NCBI GenBank assembly: GCA_004017275.1
Contig: SAKE01000007.1
Span: 1 to 64,000, forward strand
Length of the DNA stretch: 64,000 nucleotides
Direction of reading: 5' to 3'
Source: Mesorhizobium sp.
GTDB lineage: Bacteria > Pseudomonadota > Alphaproteobacteria > Rhizobiales > Rhizobiaceae
The number at the start of each line of letters is the position of its first letter. The stretch's first letter is position 1. Made by a program: the position numbers and the translations under genes. The notes below the pieces were generated by a model, which was not told the DNA's origin, did not search any database, and saw nothing but the letters and a program-made list of their open reading frames with translations. Positions 1-9,501 of the stretch are shown piece after piece.

Positions 1-55
1 CCACATCATCATCGGACGCAAGGGATACGCCAGCATGAAGGGACTGCTGCTGATC
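1..55 (+). repeat. Left copy of radC-derived direct repeat
   Basis: Bases 1-55 are identical to 5900-5954; identity stops exactly at the radC stop codon (TGA here, CAG there). The copy may continue to the left of the window. The intervening 5.8 kb holds four genes with one coherent theme (amine use). Confidence 0.8.
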
Positions 56-58
56 TGA
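1..58 (+). CDS. radC: RadC 3' end (partial, cut by window edge)
   Basis: The first 58 bases encode [18 protein letters not shown] followed by TGA. This is the C-terminal signature of RadC, a JAB/MPN-type metalloprotease-fold protein (DUF2466), in which D-H-x-I-x-G-R is strongly conserved. Only 18 residues are visible, so the rest of the gene lies left of the window. RadC is often linked to DNA repair but its biochemical role is unsettled. The same 55 bases recur at 5900-5954 without the stop codon, so this gene end marks one side of a direct-repeat-flanked segment. Confidence 0.7.
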   Translation, partial: HIIIGRKGYASMKGLLLI

Positions 59-120
59 GTGGCCCGGTCGCCGGTGCGATGATCGTTCAGCAGACCAAAG
101 CGCTGACAAGCCTCGGCTCG

Positions 121-1218
121 TCACTCCCAAGCAGTAGCCGGTCGCGGTGAGCGTTCCTGATTTCTGGTTGCCTCACGGAAACGAGCCGGAGTGAACCCGG
201 TGAGATGGCGGAAACTGCGAGCAAAGGCACTCAATTCGCTGTAGCCGAGTCGATCGGTGATGATTGACATCGACAGGTGCGTATTGGCGAGGAAGCTCTT
301 CGCAATCTCCATCCGCACCACGTTGCGCAGTTCGGCGTAATTGACGCCGCAATCGGCAAGCTTGCGCTGGAAGCTTCGCAGGCTCATGCCAAAATCTGCC
401 GCCGCGTCCTCGACGTCGATGCTCGCATGTCGGCAGAGCGCTGCAGCGATCCACGCCTTAAGCGCCGTAACCAGATCGAGGCGTTTCTCGCGGCGACCAA
501 GAATATCTGACAGTTCGCACGCGACTCGCAGATGATGTTGGGCATCGCCTCCGGTGCCGATCGGACGGTCGAGGAACTTGTTGGGAAAAACGATTGCGTT
601 TTCCCGGCGCCCGAATGCCAAAGGACAGGCAAAATGTGAGCGATAAAGCGCCAGATTTTCACCTGGCATGTGCTCAAACTCTATGCAGAGCGGCTGCCAA
701 TCCTCTCCGATCGTTGTAGCGAGAATGGTGTTCAGCACGCTTTCCGTGAATTCCGCGTCCTGAGTTTTGTGCCGTACTGTGTTGTCGCGGATCGAATAGG
801 AGAAGCGCGCAACATCGTTCTCCACCACCAGGGCGGAGCGGGTATTACTTTGCAGTGCAGGGAAATAGCGGCTGAACTGAATCAAGCCATGTTTCAACGT
901 CGGCGCCGTCAGAAAAACCGCCGCTAACGAGCCAAGTGCTTGGAATTCGAATTCTTTGCCAAGTTTCAGGCCCAGCAACGGATCGCCCTTTTCCTCCGAT
1001 GCGACCTCGAGTGCGCAGGTAAAGGCGGCCAGTGGCGTGAACTCGCTATCGGCAAACAACGCATTGCTTCCAAGCCCTACGCCTGCCGAAACCGCGTTCA
1101 TATCAAGCCCGCCCAAGCTGATGGAAGCAAGCATTCCGTTCATGGCGGAAGAGGCGATGACACCAGTGGTTTCCATAGTCCGCGCTCCACGTCTGCCGGA
1201 TACGGGAGCAAAACCCAT
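121..1218 (-). CDS. AraC family transcriptional regulator (OruR/ArgR-like)
   Basis: A 365-residue regulator. The N-terminal ~210 residues resemble the arabinose-binding-type sensor domain of OruR-like regulators. The C-terminal ~100 residues (about 255-350) are the double helix-turn-helix AraC domain, with MSLRSFQRKL in the first recognition region and SAFARSFRHLTGFTPARFR in the second. An AGGCGG ribosome site lies about 7 nt before the ATG at 1218; an internal ATG at 1176 is possible. It is transcribed divergently from the permease and amine oxidase genes, with 236 bp between, so it is probably their local regulator, responding to an amine or amino acid. The ligand is unknown. Confidence 0.88.
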   Translation of the reverse strand: MGFAPVSGRRGARTMETTGVIASSAMNGMLASISLGGLDMNAVSAGVGLGSNALFADSEFTPLAAFTCALEVASEEKGDPLLGLKLGKEFEFQALGSLAAVFLTAPTLKHGLIQFSRYFPALQSNTRSALVVENDVARFSYSIRDNTVRHKTQDAEFTESVLNTILATTIGEDWQPLCIEFEHMPGENLALYRSHFACPLAFGRRENAIVFPNKFLDRPIGTGGDAQHHLRVACELSDILGRREKRLDLVTALKAWIAAALCRHASIDVEDAAADFGMSLRSFQRKLADCGVNYAELRNVVRMEIAKSFLANTHLSMSIITDRLGYSELSAFARSFRHLTGFTPARFREATRNQERSPRPATAWE

Positions 1219-1454
1219 GCCAAACCGCCTTCATTCGCCGCCGGGAAATTTTGGCGCAAACTGTCAAATACGAGGGCAGCAGGTCTGACTAAGATCAACA
1301 TCAGATAACTGTTGCTGAAAATTCGAAATTAAAACTCGAATCATTCTGCAATTCGCCTTGAAAAGCGCGCGTATATCTACGCCGTTACTGCACTATATTT
1401 TGATTCCGCCATGGCAATCCAAATAAAGCTGCCACTCAAGAAAAGGAACCTACT

Positions 1455-2897
1455 ATGTCCGAGATCGAATTTGGGAAAACCGGAACCGATCTCCGGCGAA
1501 ATGCCATTGGCGTCAGCCACATCGTCTTTTTCGTCGTGGCTGCTGCAGCGCCGCTGACAGCGGTAGTCGGTGCGTCGCCCGCAGCATTCGCATTCGGGAA
1601 TGGATCGGGCGTTCCGGCAACCTATCTTCTTGTAGGCGCGCTTTACCTCTTCTTCAGCGTCGGCTTCACAGCCATGAGCCGGTTTCTCGGTTCGGCTGGT
1701 GGATTTTACCCCTATATTGCTGCTGGCCTCGGACGTCCTGCCGGCGTAGCCGGCGCGTTTATCGCCCTTGCCACGTATATCGCCATCGAACTGGCGGTGT
1801 TTGGCCTCTTCGGTTTCTTCGTGAATGATATCGTCAAAACGTCCGGAGGCGATGATATCTCTTGGTGGATCTATGCCGGCCTGCTTGCAGTCCTGATCCA
1901 CGTCTGCGGTCGCCGGAACATCGAATTCTCAGGCCGAATTCTCGGCTACTGCATGATCGCAGAAATCGCCATTCTGGCGCTCTTTTCTCTGCGCGTTCTG
2001 CTTTCAGGCGGCGGGCCGGAAGGCATTACGATGGCGCCTTTTGGGCCTTCGGCTGTTTTCGCGCCGGGAATGGGCGTCTCTCTGGTCTTCGTTGTCGCGT
2101 CATTCATCGGCTTCGAGGCAACCGCCATTTTCGGCGAAGAGGCCCGCGATCCCAAGCGTACGATTGCCCGTGCAACCTATCTCGCCGTTTTGATCATCGC
2201 TGTTTTCTACGCCTTCGTCACCTGGGCGGTGGCGTTACATTACGGCCCATCCAACATCGCCGCCGAGGCGAAGGTAAACACCGCGACGCTCTACCTGACT
2301 GCCGTAAGGGCAATGCTGGGCGGCCCCGCCGGAATTGCCCTCAATGCGCTTTTGATCACCAGCCTCTTTGCCTGCGCGCTATCCTTCCACAATACAATCA
2401 ACCGCTACCTATATTCGCTCGGCCGCGAGAGACTGGCATGGTCCGGCTTCGCCCGCACTCATGGAAGCCATCAGTCGCCGCATGTAGCCGGCCTGGCCCA
2501 GACAGTGATCATGATAGCATTGATCCTCGCCTTTGCGCTGGCTGGACAGGACCCTTATGCGGTCGTGTTTGCCTGGATGGGTGCATTTGCCAGCGTCGGT
2601 ATTCTCCTTTTGCAGACAATGGTCTGCCTGGCGGTGATCGGCTTTTTCCGCAATGACACGCGGGGCATCGGCATCTGGCATCGCATCGTTGCACCGGTGG
2701 TCAGCATGGCCGGCCTGCTGGTCTGTCTCATTCTGATGGTCATCAATCTGCCGCTCGTCAGCGGTTCGGAATCCCCGATCGTTGCAAGCTTCCCCGTGGT
2801 TCTGGTGTTGATCGGCTTTGCGGGCGCAATCCTTGCGGTCTGGCTGAGAACCCGCAAGCCCGATGTTTACGCCAATCTCGGCCGAGCCTTCGCCTGA
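1455..2897 (+). CDS. APC superfamily amino acid/amine permease
   Basis: A 480-residue inner-membrane transporter with about 12 hydrophobic segments and the APC-type start (NAIGVSHIVFFVVAAAAPLT, residues 16-35). Discontinuous helix 1 and the conserved FIGFEATAIFGEEARDPKR stretch (around residue 220) are characteristic of amino acid/polyamine permeases. An AAGGAA ribosome site precedes the ATG. It sits 93 bp upstream of a copper amine oxidase and opposite an AraC regulator, so its substrate is plausibly a primary amine or its amino acid precursor that the oxidase then deaminates. Substrate identity cannot be read from sequence. Confidence 0.88.
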   Translation: MSEIEFGKTGTDLRRNAIGVSHIVFFVVAAAAPLTAVVGASPAAFAFGNGSGVPATYLLVGALYLFFSVGFTAMSRFLGSAGGFYPYIAAGLGRPAGVAGAFIALATYIAIELAVFGLFGFFVNDIVKTSGGDDISWWIYAGLLAVLIHVCGRRNIEFSGRILGYCMIAEIAILALFSLRVLLSGGGPEGITMAPFGPSAVFAPGMGVSLVFVVASFIGFEATAIFGEEARDPKRTIARATYLAVLIIAVFYAFVTWAVALHYGPSNIAAEAKVNTATLYLTAVRAMLGGPAGIALNALLITSLFACALSFHNTINRYLYSLGRERLAWSGFARTHGSHQSPHVAGLAQTVIMIALILAFALAGQDPYAVVFAWMGAFASVGILLLQTMVCLAVIGFFRNDTRGIGIWHRIVAPVVSMAGLLVCLILMVINLPLVSGSESPIVASFPVVLVLIGFAGAILAVWLRTRKPDVYANLGRAFA

Positions 2898-2990
2898 CAG
2901 GGACGGTTCCAACAGGCTGCGAGGAGCGTGTTTACCTCCCGCTATTGGCTTGAGTCAAAAACCATATTCGAAGGATAAAGGACGAACACC

Positions 2991-4922
2991 ATGGATACCT
3001 GCTGCGTTTCCAGCCCGCCCCATCAGATGCCAATGGTCGTCAGCCATCCCCTGCAGCCCTTGACGCCGCAGGAGATCCGCCAGGCGGCGGCGATCGTACG
3101 CACATGCGCGCCCTATGGGAATGACACGCGCTTCGAGACGATCGAGCTGATGGAGCCGGACAAGGCAACGGTAAGCGCGTTTTCGCCCGGTGTGGCGATA
3201 GAACGCAAGGCAAGGGTCAATGTGTTCAGCGCAGCCATTGTCAGCGTGACGAGCCTCATCGTCTGTCTCGACACGGAAACGATTCTCAGCCGCAAGGATT
3301 TCCCCGGCAGACGGCCAATGATCCAGCTCGAGCAGTTTCTTGGTATCGAGGGAATCGTCCGCACTGATCCAGCCTTCATCGCCGCCTGCAAACGCCGCGG
3401 GATAACCGACATGGACACGGTTTGCATCGACCCCTGGTCGGCTGGAAATTTTGATGTGCCGGGCGAGGAAGGCCGCCATCTTTGCCACGTGTTCTGCTGG
3501 GTGCGGCTACGCGAGAACGAGAACTTCTACGCCCATCCGATCGAGGGGCTGAACGCGGTTATCGACCTCAACACCAACGAGGTGATCCGCGTCGACGACT
3601 ATGGCATCGTTCCTATTCCCATGCAGGAAGTGAACTATGAAAGCCAGTTCATCGAAACATTTCAGCCTCAAGCCAGGCCGATCAACGTTGTTCAGCCGGA
3701 AGGCGTGAACTTCGCCTTCGACGGCCACCGGATCACATGGCGCAACTGGTCCCTTGTGGTCGGCTTCAACGCACGCGAGGCCCTGACCCTTCATGACATC
3801 CGCTTTGATGGCCGACCGATAGTCAACCGTGCCTCCATCGTTGAGATGACGGTGCCGTATGGCAGCCCGGACAACGGCCACTTCCGTAAGAACGTCTTCG
3901 ACATTGGCGAATACGGCATCGGCAAGCTTGCCAACTCCCTGAAACTCGGCTGCGACTGCCTCGGCGTGATCAAGTATCTCGACGTGCATCTCAACACCAT
4001 GGATGGCGACCCTTGGACTATCGAGAAAGCCATCTGCGTGCATGAGGAGGATTCCGGGCTTCTCTGGAAGCACATCGACTTCCGCACGGAGCGTGCCGAA
4101 ATCCGCCGAGGCGCCAAACTGGTCATCTCCACGATCTGCACCGTCGGCAACTATGAATACGGACTGTACTGGTACCTCTTTCTCGACGGCACAATCGAAC
4201 ACGAGGTCAAGGCAACCGGAATTATCAACACGGCCGCGTGCATTCCCGGCCAGCCGCCGAAATATGGCCGCGAAGTGGCGCCCGGCGTCGTCGGCCACAT
4301 CCATCAGCATATCCTATGTGCACGCCTGGACATGGCGGTCGATGGCGACGCCAACAGCGTGGTGGAGTGCAACACCTATTCCGAGCCGCTTGGGCCATCC
4401 AACCCGTATGGGAACGCCTTTTACGAGGAGCAGACCATTCTCACGCGGGAAAGTGAGGCAGCAAGGCGCGCCAACCCGGCGTCGCATCGCTACTGGAAAA
4501 TCATCAACCCGAACAAGACAAATCATACAGGTGCAGCGGTTGGTTACAAGCTCGAGGCGAACCATTGCGTGACCCCATTCGTGCATCCGGACTCGCCTTC
4601 CGGAAAACGCGCCGCCTTCGTGCAGAATCACGTATGGGTAACGGCGTTCGATCCGGATGAACGCTTTCCCGCCGGCGACTTCATGAACCATTCCGACGGA
4701 GCCGGCGGGCTTGTCGAGTTCATTGCCAAGGACCGGCCGATCGAAAACACCGATATCGTGCTCTGGCACATCTTCGGCCTGCATCATCCCGTGCGAGTCG
4801 AGGACTTCCCGGTGCAGCCCTGCGTCTTCACTGGTTTCAAGCTGATGCCGAGCGGTTTTTTCAACCGGAATCCGGCAATTAACCTGCCGCCTGTCGTCAA
4901 TGCCTCCAGCTCCGCAGCTTGA
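2991..4922 (+). CDS. Primary-amine oxidase (copper/TPQ)
   Basis: A 643-residue copper amine oxidase, close in length to the Arthrobacter enzyme. It oxidises primary amines to aldehyde, ammonia and hydrogen peroxide. Visible hallmarks: the TVGNYEYG stretch whose Tyr388 is the topaquinone precursor; VFDIGEY with the catalytic base at about Asp304; the copper ligands H438-Q-H440 in HIHQHILCARLDM; and a third histidine in GLHHPVRVEDFP near the C terminus. No signal peptide is evident, suggesting a cytoplasmic enzyme as in Arthrobacter. It lies between the permease and an HCxGxCGG membrane protein. The substrate (phenylethylamine, tyramine, histamine or other) is not predictable here. Confidence 0.95.
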   Translation: MDTCCVSSPPHQMPMVVSHPLQPLTPQEIRQAAAIVRTCAPYGNDTRFETIELMEPDKATVSAFSPGVAIERKARVNVFSAAIVSVTSLIVCLDTETILSRKDFPGRRPMIQLEQFLGIEGIVRTDPAFIAACKRRGITDMDTVCIDPWSAGNFDVPGEEGRHLCHVFCWVRLRENENFYAHPIEGLNAVIDLNTNEVIRVDDYGIVPIPMQEVNYESQFIETFQPQARPINVVQPEGVNFAFDGHRITWRNWSLVVGFNAREALTLHDIRFDGRPIVNRASIVEMTVPYGSPDNGHFRKNVFDIGEYGIGKLANSLKLGCDCLGVIKYLDVHLNTMDGDPWTIEKAICVHEEDSGLLWKHIDFRTERAEIRRGAKLVISTICTVGNYEYGLYWYLFLDGTIEHEVKATGIINTAACIPGQPPKYGREVAPGVVGHIHQHILCARLDMAVDGDANSVVECNTYSEPLGPSNPYGNAFYEEQTILTRESEAARRANPASHRYWKIINPNKTNHTGAAVGYKLEANHCVTPFVHPDSPSGKRAAFVQNHVWVTAFDPDERFPAGDFMNHSDGAGGLVEFIAKDRPIENTDIVLWHIFGLHHPVRVEDFPVQPCVFTGFKLMPSGFFNRNPAINLPPVVNASSSAA

Positions 4923-4965
4923 TCCGAGATGCGATCAGCGGTGATGTCCGCAAACTGGAAAGCTC

Positions 4966-5685
4966 ATGATGTCGGACCCGTTGGCCCTCACCGCTATCTT
5001 CTCTGCAGGTTTCCTGATGGGCTTTGGCGGCAGCCTTCACTGCGCGGGCCAGTGCGGTGGCATCGCGTCGTCCCTGATGATCGCCAACGGTCGGGTCACT
5101 TCCGGACCGGAAAGAGCGAAGGCGTTGCTGGCTACCCAACTCGGTCGCACGGTCACCTATATGATCGCAGGCGGTCTCGTCGGCGTTGCCGGTGGTGCAT
5201 TGGATGATCTTCTCTATCTCGCGGGAATTCAGCCCCTGCTGCGCATCCTTGGCGCGGCTATGCTGGTCTGGGTGGGGTTGGCTCTGATCGGCGTCGTCCC
5301 CGGCCCCCAGATTTTCGACCGCCCCGCCATCGCCGTCTCAGGCAGGATATTCGGGCGAAATCTTCCGTCGGCGTTTCGGGACTCGTCGGCTCTGCTTCTG
5401 GGCATGGCCTGGGGGGCGGCTCCATGCGCCATGGTCTATAATGCGCTGCTGACCGCTATGCTGACCGGCACCCCGGTAACGGGTGCCTTGTTCATGATGG
5501 GTTTCGGCCTGGCGACGATTCCGGCCGTCGCGCTTGCCGCTCTGGGCGTGTCGCAGATCGCTATAACAGGCACCACCGGGCACCGGTCCACGCGCCGCAA
5601 GGCCATCGGGCTGACGATCGCCTTTCTCGGGCTGGCAAGCATGGTTGTGCCCGCCGTATCACTGGGCGCGCTGTGCATGAACTGA
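4966..5685 (+). CDS. Sulfite exporter TauE/SafE-family (DsbD_2/UreH-like) membrane protein
   Basis: A 239-residue polytopic membrane protein with about six hydrophobic segments. The N-terminal LHCAGQCGGI motif (residues 25-34) is the HCxGxCGG signature of the cytochrome-biogenesis/UreH-like branch of the TauE/SafE group, whose members are linked to transition-metal handling and cytochrome maturation rather than proven sulfite export. GGAAAG precedes tandem ATG codons at 4966 and 4969. It begins 43 bp after the copper amine oxidase gene and lies upstream of a copper-containing terminal oxidase operon, so a role in copper supply is an attractive inference only. Confidence 0.8.
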   Translation: MMSDPLALTAIFSAGFLMGFGGSLHCAGQCGGIASSLMIANGRVTSGPERAKALLATQLGRTVTYMIAGGLVGVAGGALDDLLYLAGIQPLLRILGAAMLVWVGLALIGVVPGPQIFDRPAIAVSGRIFGRNLPSAFRDSSALLLGMAWGAAPCAMVYNALLTAMLTGTPVTGALFMMGFGLATIPAVALAALGVSQIAITGTTGHRSTRRKAIGLTIAFLGLASMVVPAVSLGALCMN

Positions 5686-5828
5686 CAAGCTGCCGTTCTG
5701 ATCATCGCGGTGGTCTGCCTTGCACCGCGCCCCGCAATCCATCCGCATGGGTCGGCACTTGATCGGAGAACAGAAATGGTTCCATCCAGGCCGGAACGGT
5801 TTTATGTCCGCGCCGGAGCAATGTGGGC

Positions 5829-5957
5829 GGGCGCGCCGATATCGAGATGACGAAGGAGATCATCGAGGCCGGCAAGCGCCTGGGTATTGCCGTGCATGAC
5901 CACATCATCATCGGACGCAAGGGATACGCCAGCATGAAGGGACTGCTGCTGATCCAG
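5829..5957 (+). pseudogene. radC: Truncated radC 3' fragment
   Basis: About 42 codons reading [18 protein letters not shown] and on through the [16 protein letters not shown] region match the C-terminal third of the RadC domain. Homology begins abruptly near 5829, with no start or upstream RadC sequence. The normal stop after LLLI is replaced: the frame runs on into unrelated sequence to about 6122. The last 55 bases duplicate 1-55. It is a non-functional remnant created by duplication, rearrangement or insertion at the radC 3' end. The rest of the 5686-6112 gap holds only this remnant and the leader of the oxidase operon. Confidence 0.8.
5900..5954 (+). repeat. Right copy of radC-derived direct repeat
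   Basis: A 55-bp perfect match to bases 1-55. It lies inside the radC remnant and marks the right boundary of the amine cassette. Confidence 0.8.
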
Positions 5958-6112
5958 GGCCGGCCCTTCTCGAAGGAGTCGTGGCGGCAAAAAAGGCGGC
6001 ATTTTCCCGTCAAGATAGTCGGCTCTAGAATTGCGACCCCAAATCAAGCTATGATGCACTTGGTTTTTCCTGGGACAGCTTCGCGCCCCCTTGAATGCCG
6101 GGAGGACGGGAC

Positions 6113-6997
6113 ATGGCCGTAGCGCTTGTACTCGTTTTGATCGTTGTGGGCTCGGTGTTGTTTCACCTCCTGAGTCCATGGTGGTGGACGCCTATTGCCT
6201 CGAACTGGGGCTATATCGACAACACCATCATCATCACCTTCTGGATTACCGGTGTCGTCTTCGCCGCCGTGGTTCTGTTCATGGCCTATTGCGTCTTCCG
6301 CTTCCGTCATCGGGAAGGGAGCCGGGCTGCCTACGAACCGGAGAACAAGCGGCTCGAATCGTGGCTGACAATCGTCACCGCGGTTGGGGTCACGGCGTTG
6401 CTGGTCCCCGGCCTGTTCGTCTGGAGCCGGTTTGTCAACGTCCCAAGCGACGCAACCGACGTCGAAGTCGTCGGCCAGCAGTGGCAGTGGAGTTTCCGTC
6501 TGCCCGGCAAGGACGGCAAGCTTGGCACATCCGACACCCGCAACGTCACCGCGGACAATCCGCTGGGCGTGATCGCCGGCGATCCCAATGGTCAGGACGA
6601 TGTCGTGGTCGAAGCGGCTGATCTGCATCTGCCGGTCGGCAAGCCGGTCAAGATGCTGCTCCGCTCGATCGATGTGCTGCATGATTTCTATGTCCCGGAA
6701 TTCCGCGCCAAGATGGACATGATCCCGGGCTCGGTCACCTATTTCTGGTTCACCCCGACCAAGACCGGAACCTTTCAGGTCCTGTGCGCCGAACTTTGCG
6801 GCCAGGGACATCCGATGATGCATGGCGTCGTGATGGTCGATGCCCAGGAAGATTATGTGGCCTGGCTCGGCCAGCAGCAAACTTTCGCACAATTGTCGGC
6901 CCCCCAGCAGACGGGGTCGGCAGACGAGACGACGGGACAGACGGCGGCGCCGGGTCCCGAAATTGCAGCAAGGCTCGAAACGGTCGGGTCTCGCTGA
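6113..6997 (+). CDS. coxM: Cytochrome c oxidase subunit II
   Basis: A 294-residue subunit II of a haem-copper oxidase. Two N-terminal transmembrane helices (about residues 5-22 and 40-62, plus a hydrophobic stretch at 85-104) precede a periplasmic cupredoxin domain. The binuclear CuA ligands are all present: H190, C225, E227, C229, H233 and M236 ([12 protein letters not shown]). It takes electrons from cytochrome c and passes them to subunit I. The start chosen is the ATG with GGGAGGA 7 nt upstream; an in-frame ATG at 6095 lacks a good site. It is first in a five-gene operon resembling Bradyrhizobium coxMNOP. Confidence 0.95.
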   Translation: MAVALVLVLIVVGSVLFHLLSPWWWTPIASNWGYIDNTIIITFWITGVVFAAVVLFMAYCVFRFRHREGSRAAYEPENKRLESWLTIVTAVGVTALLVPGLFVWSRFVNVPSDATDVEVVGQQWQWSFRLPGKDGKLGTSDTRNVTADNPLGVIAGDPNGQDDVVVEAADLHLPVGKPVKMLLRSIDVLHDFYVPEFRAKMDMIPGSVTYFWFTPTKTGTFQVLCAELCGQGHPMMHGVVMVDAQEDYVAWLGQQQTFAQLSAPQQTGSADETTGQTAAPGPEIAARLETVGSR

Positions 6998-7019
6998 AGA
7001 AGGACACGGAGGTGTTCCT

Positions 7020-8789
7020 ATGGTCGACATCACGCCTGCAGATGGCATCCCGCCGGCCGAAGTCGCGGAAATGGAACTCTACCATCCGCACAGTTGGTGG
7101 ACGAAATACGTCTTCTCGCAGGACGCCAAGGTCATCGCCATCCAGTATTCGGCGACAGCAACGGGTATAGGCCTGGTCGCCCTGGTGCTATCCTGGCTGA
7201 TGCGGCTGCAACTCGGCTTCCCCGGCACGTTCGACTTCATCACCCCGGAAGCCTACTACCAGTTCATCACCATGCACGGCATGATCATGGTGATCTACCT
7301 GCTCACCGCGCTGTTCCTGGGCGGCTTCGGCAATTACCTGATCCCGCTGATGGTCGGCGCCCGCGACATGGTTTTTCCCTATGTCAACATGCTGAGCTAC
7401 TGGATTTACCTGCTCGCCGTTCTGGTTCTGGTGTCGAGTTTCTTCGCGCCCGGCGGGCCGACGGGTGCTGGCTGGACGCTCTACCCGCCGCAAGCCATCA
7501 TGAGCGGCACACCAGGCGGCCAGGACTGGGGCATCATCCTGATGCTCTCCTCGCTGATCCTCTTCATCATCGGCTTCACCATGGGCGGTCTGAACTATGT
7601 GGTGACGGTGCTGCAAGGCCGCACGCGCGGCATGACGCTGATGCGCTTGCCGCTGACCGTCTGGGGCATTTTCACCGCCACCGTCATGGCGCTGCTCGCC
7701 TTCCCGGCGTTGTTCGTCGCCTGCGTGATGATGTTGTTTGACCGTGCGCTCGGCACCAGCTTCTTCATGCCGGCGATCTCCGAGATGGGCGAGCAATTGC
7801 AGCATGGCGGCGGCAGCCCGATCCTGTTCCAGCATCTGTTCTGGTTCTTCGGCCATCCCGAGGTCTATATCGTGGCGCTTCCGGCCTTCGGTATCGTATC
7901 CGACCTGATCAGCACCCATGCACGCAAGAACATCTTCGGCTACCGGATGATGGTCTGGGCGATCGTCGGCATTGGCGCACTGAGCTTCGTGGTCTGGGCG
8001 CACCACATGTATGTCAGCGGCATGCACCCCTATTTCGGCTTCTTCTTCGCCACCACGACGCTGATCATCGCCATTCCGACCGCCATCAAGGTCTACAATT
8101 GGGTGCTGACCCTATGGCGGGGCGATATCCATCTCACCATACCGATGCTCTTTGCCCTGGCCTTCATCGTCACCTTCGTCAACGGCGGGTTGACTGGCCT
8201 GTTCCTCGGCAACGTCGTCGTCGACGTTCCGCTGTCGGACACGATGTTCGTCGTCGCACATTTCCATATGGTCATGGGCGTCGCCCCTATCCTCGTGGTT
8301 TTCGGCGCGATCTACCACTGGTACCCGAAGGTCACCGGCCGGATGCTGAACGAAACGCTGGGCCGGTTCCATTTCTGGGCCACGTTCCTCGGCGCCTACC
8401 TGATTTTCTTCCCCATGCACTATCTCGGCCTGATGGGCGTGCCGCGGCGTTACAACGAACTGACCGACATGACAGTGATGACCGAGTCGGCCCACCATCT
8501 GAACTCGTTCATCAGCATCATGGCGTTTATCGTCGGCTTTGCCCAGATCGTGTTCCTGTTCAATCTGATTTGGAGCATCCGCCATGGCCGCGAGGCCGGC
8601 GGCAATCCATGGCGGGCCACGACGCTCGAATGGCAGACGCCACAAACACCGCCGGCGCATGGGAATTTCGGCAAGGACCTGCCTATCGTCTATCGCTGGG
8701 CCTATGACTATAGCGTGCCCGGCGCCAAGGAGGATTTCATCCCACAGAACGTGCCGGGCTCCTTCGGCCCCTCAAAGGAGCCGGCATGA
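7020..8789 (+). CDS. coxN: Cytochrome c oxidase subunit I
   Basis: A 589-residue catalytic subunit with about 12-13 transmembrane helices. Metal ligands are intact: H86 and H416 for low-spin haem, H414 for the high-spin haem, and H279, H328 and H329 for CuB. The HPEVY motif (279-283) has the cross-linking tyrosine and the glutamate typical of A1-type proton-pumping oxidases. It reduces oxygen to water and pumps protons. GGAGG lies 7 nt before the ATG. It follows subunit II after 22 bp, and its last codons overlap the next gene by 4 bp, so the genes are translationally coupled. Confidence 0.96.
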   Translation: MVDITPADGIPPAEVAEMELYHPHSWWTKYVFSQDAKVIAIQYSATATGIGLVALVLSWLMRLQLGFPGTFDFITPEAYYQFITMHGMIMVIYLLTALFLGGFGNYLIPLMVGARDMVFPYVNMLSYWIYLLAVLVLVSSFFAPGGPTGAGWTLYPPQAIMSGTPGGQDWGIILMLSSLILFIIGFTMGGLNYVVTVLQGRTRGMTLMRLPLTVWGIFTATVMALLAFPALFVACVMMLFDRALGTSFFMPAISEMGEQLQHGGGSPILFQHLFWFFGHPEVYIVALPAFGIVSDLISTHARKNIFGYRMMVWAIVGIGALSFVVWAHHMYVSGMHPYFGFFFATTTLIIAIPTAIKVYNWVLTLWRGDIHLTIPMLFALAFIVTFVNGGLTGLFLGNVVVDVPLSDTMFVVAHFHMVMGVAPILVVFGAIYHWYPKVTGRMLNETLGRFHFWATFLGAYLIFFPMHYLGLMGVPRRYNELTDMTVMTESAHHLNSFISIMAFIVGFAQIVFLFNLIWSIRHGREAGGNPWRATTLEWQTPQTPPAHGNFGKDLPIVYRWAYDYSVPGAKEDFIPQNVPGSFGPSKEPA

Positions 8790-9490
8790 GCGTCATCATA
8801 GTCTTCCTGTTCGTCATCGCCGGTTTTGCCGGATGGTGGCTTTCCCATCAGCGGCTGATGTCGAGGCCATGGCTCGAGCAAGGTCTGGCCGGAGACTTTG
8901 TTGCCCTCGACCGGTCAGCGCTGCCCACCGCCAAGATCGGCCTCGGTGTCTTCCTCGCCGTCGTCGGCTGTCTGTTCGCACTGTTCACCAGCGCCTACTT
9001 CATGCGCATGGCGCTGTCGGACTGGCAGCCCCTGCCGCTCCCTCGCCTGCTCTGGCTCAACACCGGCGTGCTCGTCTTGAGCAGCGTCGCATTGCAATGC
9101 GCCGTGGTCGCCGCGCGCAAGCGGCAGATCGACATGGTCAGGCTCGGCCTTGCGACGGCCGGGCTCACCGCCCTTGCCTTCCTGATCGGACAGCTCATGG
9201 CATGGCGGCAGTTGACCGAAGACGGCTATCTGCTGAGTTCCAATCCGGCCAACAGCTTTTTCTATCTGATCACCGGCATGCATGGCCTGCACATACTGGG
9301 CGGGCTGGTGGGCCTCGGCAGAACGACCGCCGGCGCCTGGAATGGAGCGCGGCCGGAACGGCTTCGCCTCGGCGTCGAGTTGTGCGCCATGTACTGGCAT
9401 TTCCTGCTCTTCGTCTGGCTCGCCATCTTCGCCCTGCTGGCCGGCTGGGCCGCGACGTTCATCGACATTTGCCGACAGTTGCTGATTTAG
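8786..9490 (+). CDS. coxO: Cytochrome c oxidase subunit III (first copy)
   Basis: A 234-residue, seven-helix-type subunit III. Helix residues such as LITGMHGLHILGG (about 166-178) and MYWHFLLFVWLAIF near the C terminus are the conserved subunit III features. The start overlaps the subunit I stop as ATGA. Subunit III stabilises the active site and proton uptake of haem-copper oxidases. The operon carries a second subunit III homologue directly downstream, as in coxOP of Bradyrhizobium; whether both are in one complex is unknown. Confidence 0.9.
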   Translation: MSVIIVFLFVIAGFAGWWLSHQRLMSRPWLEQGLAGDFVALDRSALPTAKIGLGVFLAVVGCLFALFTSAYFMRMALSDWQPLPLPRLLWLNTGVLVLSSVALQCAVVAARKRQIDMVRLGLATAGLTALAFLIGQLMAWRQLTEDGYLLSSNPANSFFYLITGMHGLHILGGLVGLGRTTAGAWNGARPERLRLGVELCAMYWHFLLFVWLAIFALLAGWAATFIDICRQLLI

Positions 9491-9501
9491 GGATCAAGCG
9501 G

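Noticed and set aside
59..5828. Integrative element with its own integrase at radC
   Set aside because: No integrase, excisionase, transposase or plasmid gene lies between the repeats; only the repeat itself supports an insertion event.
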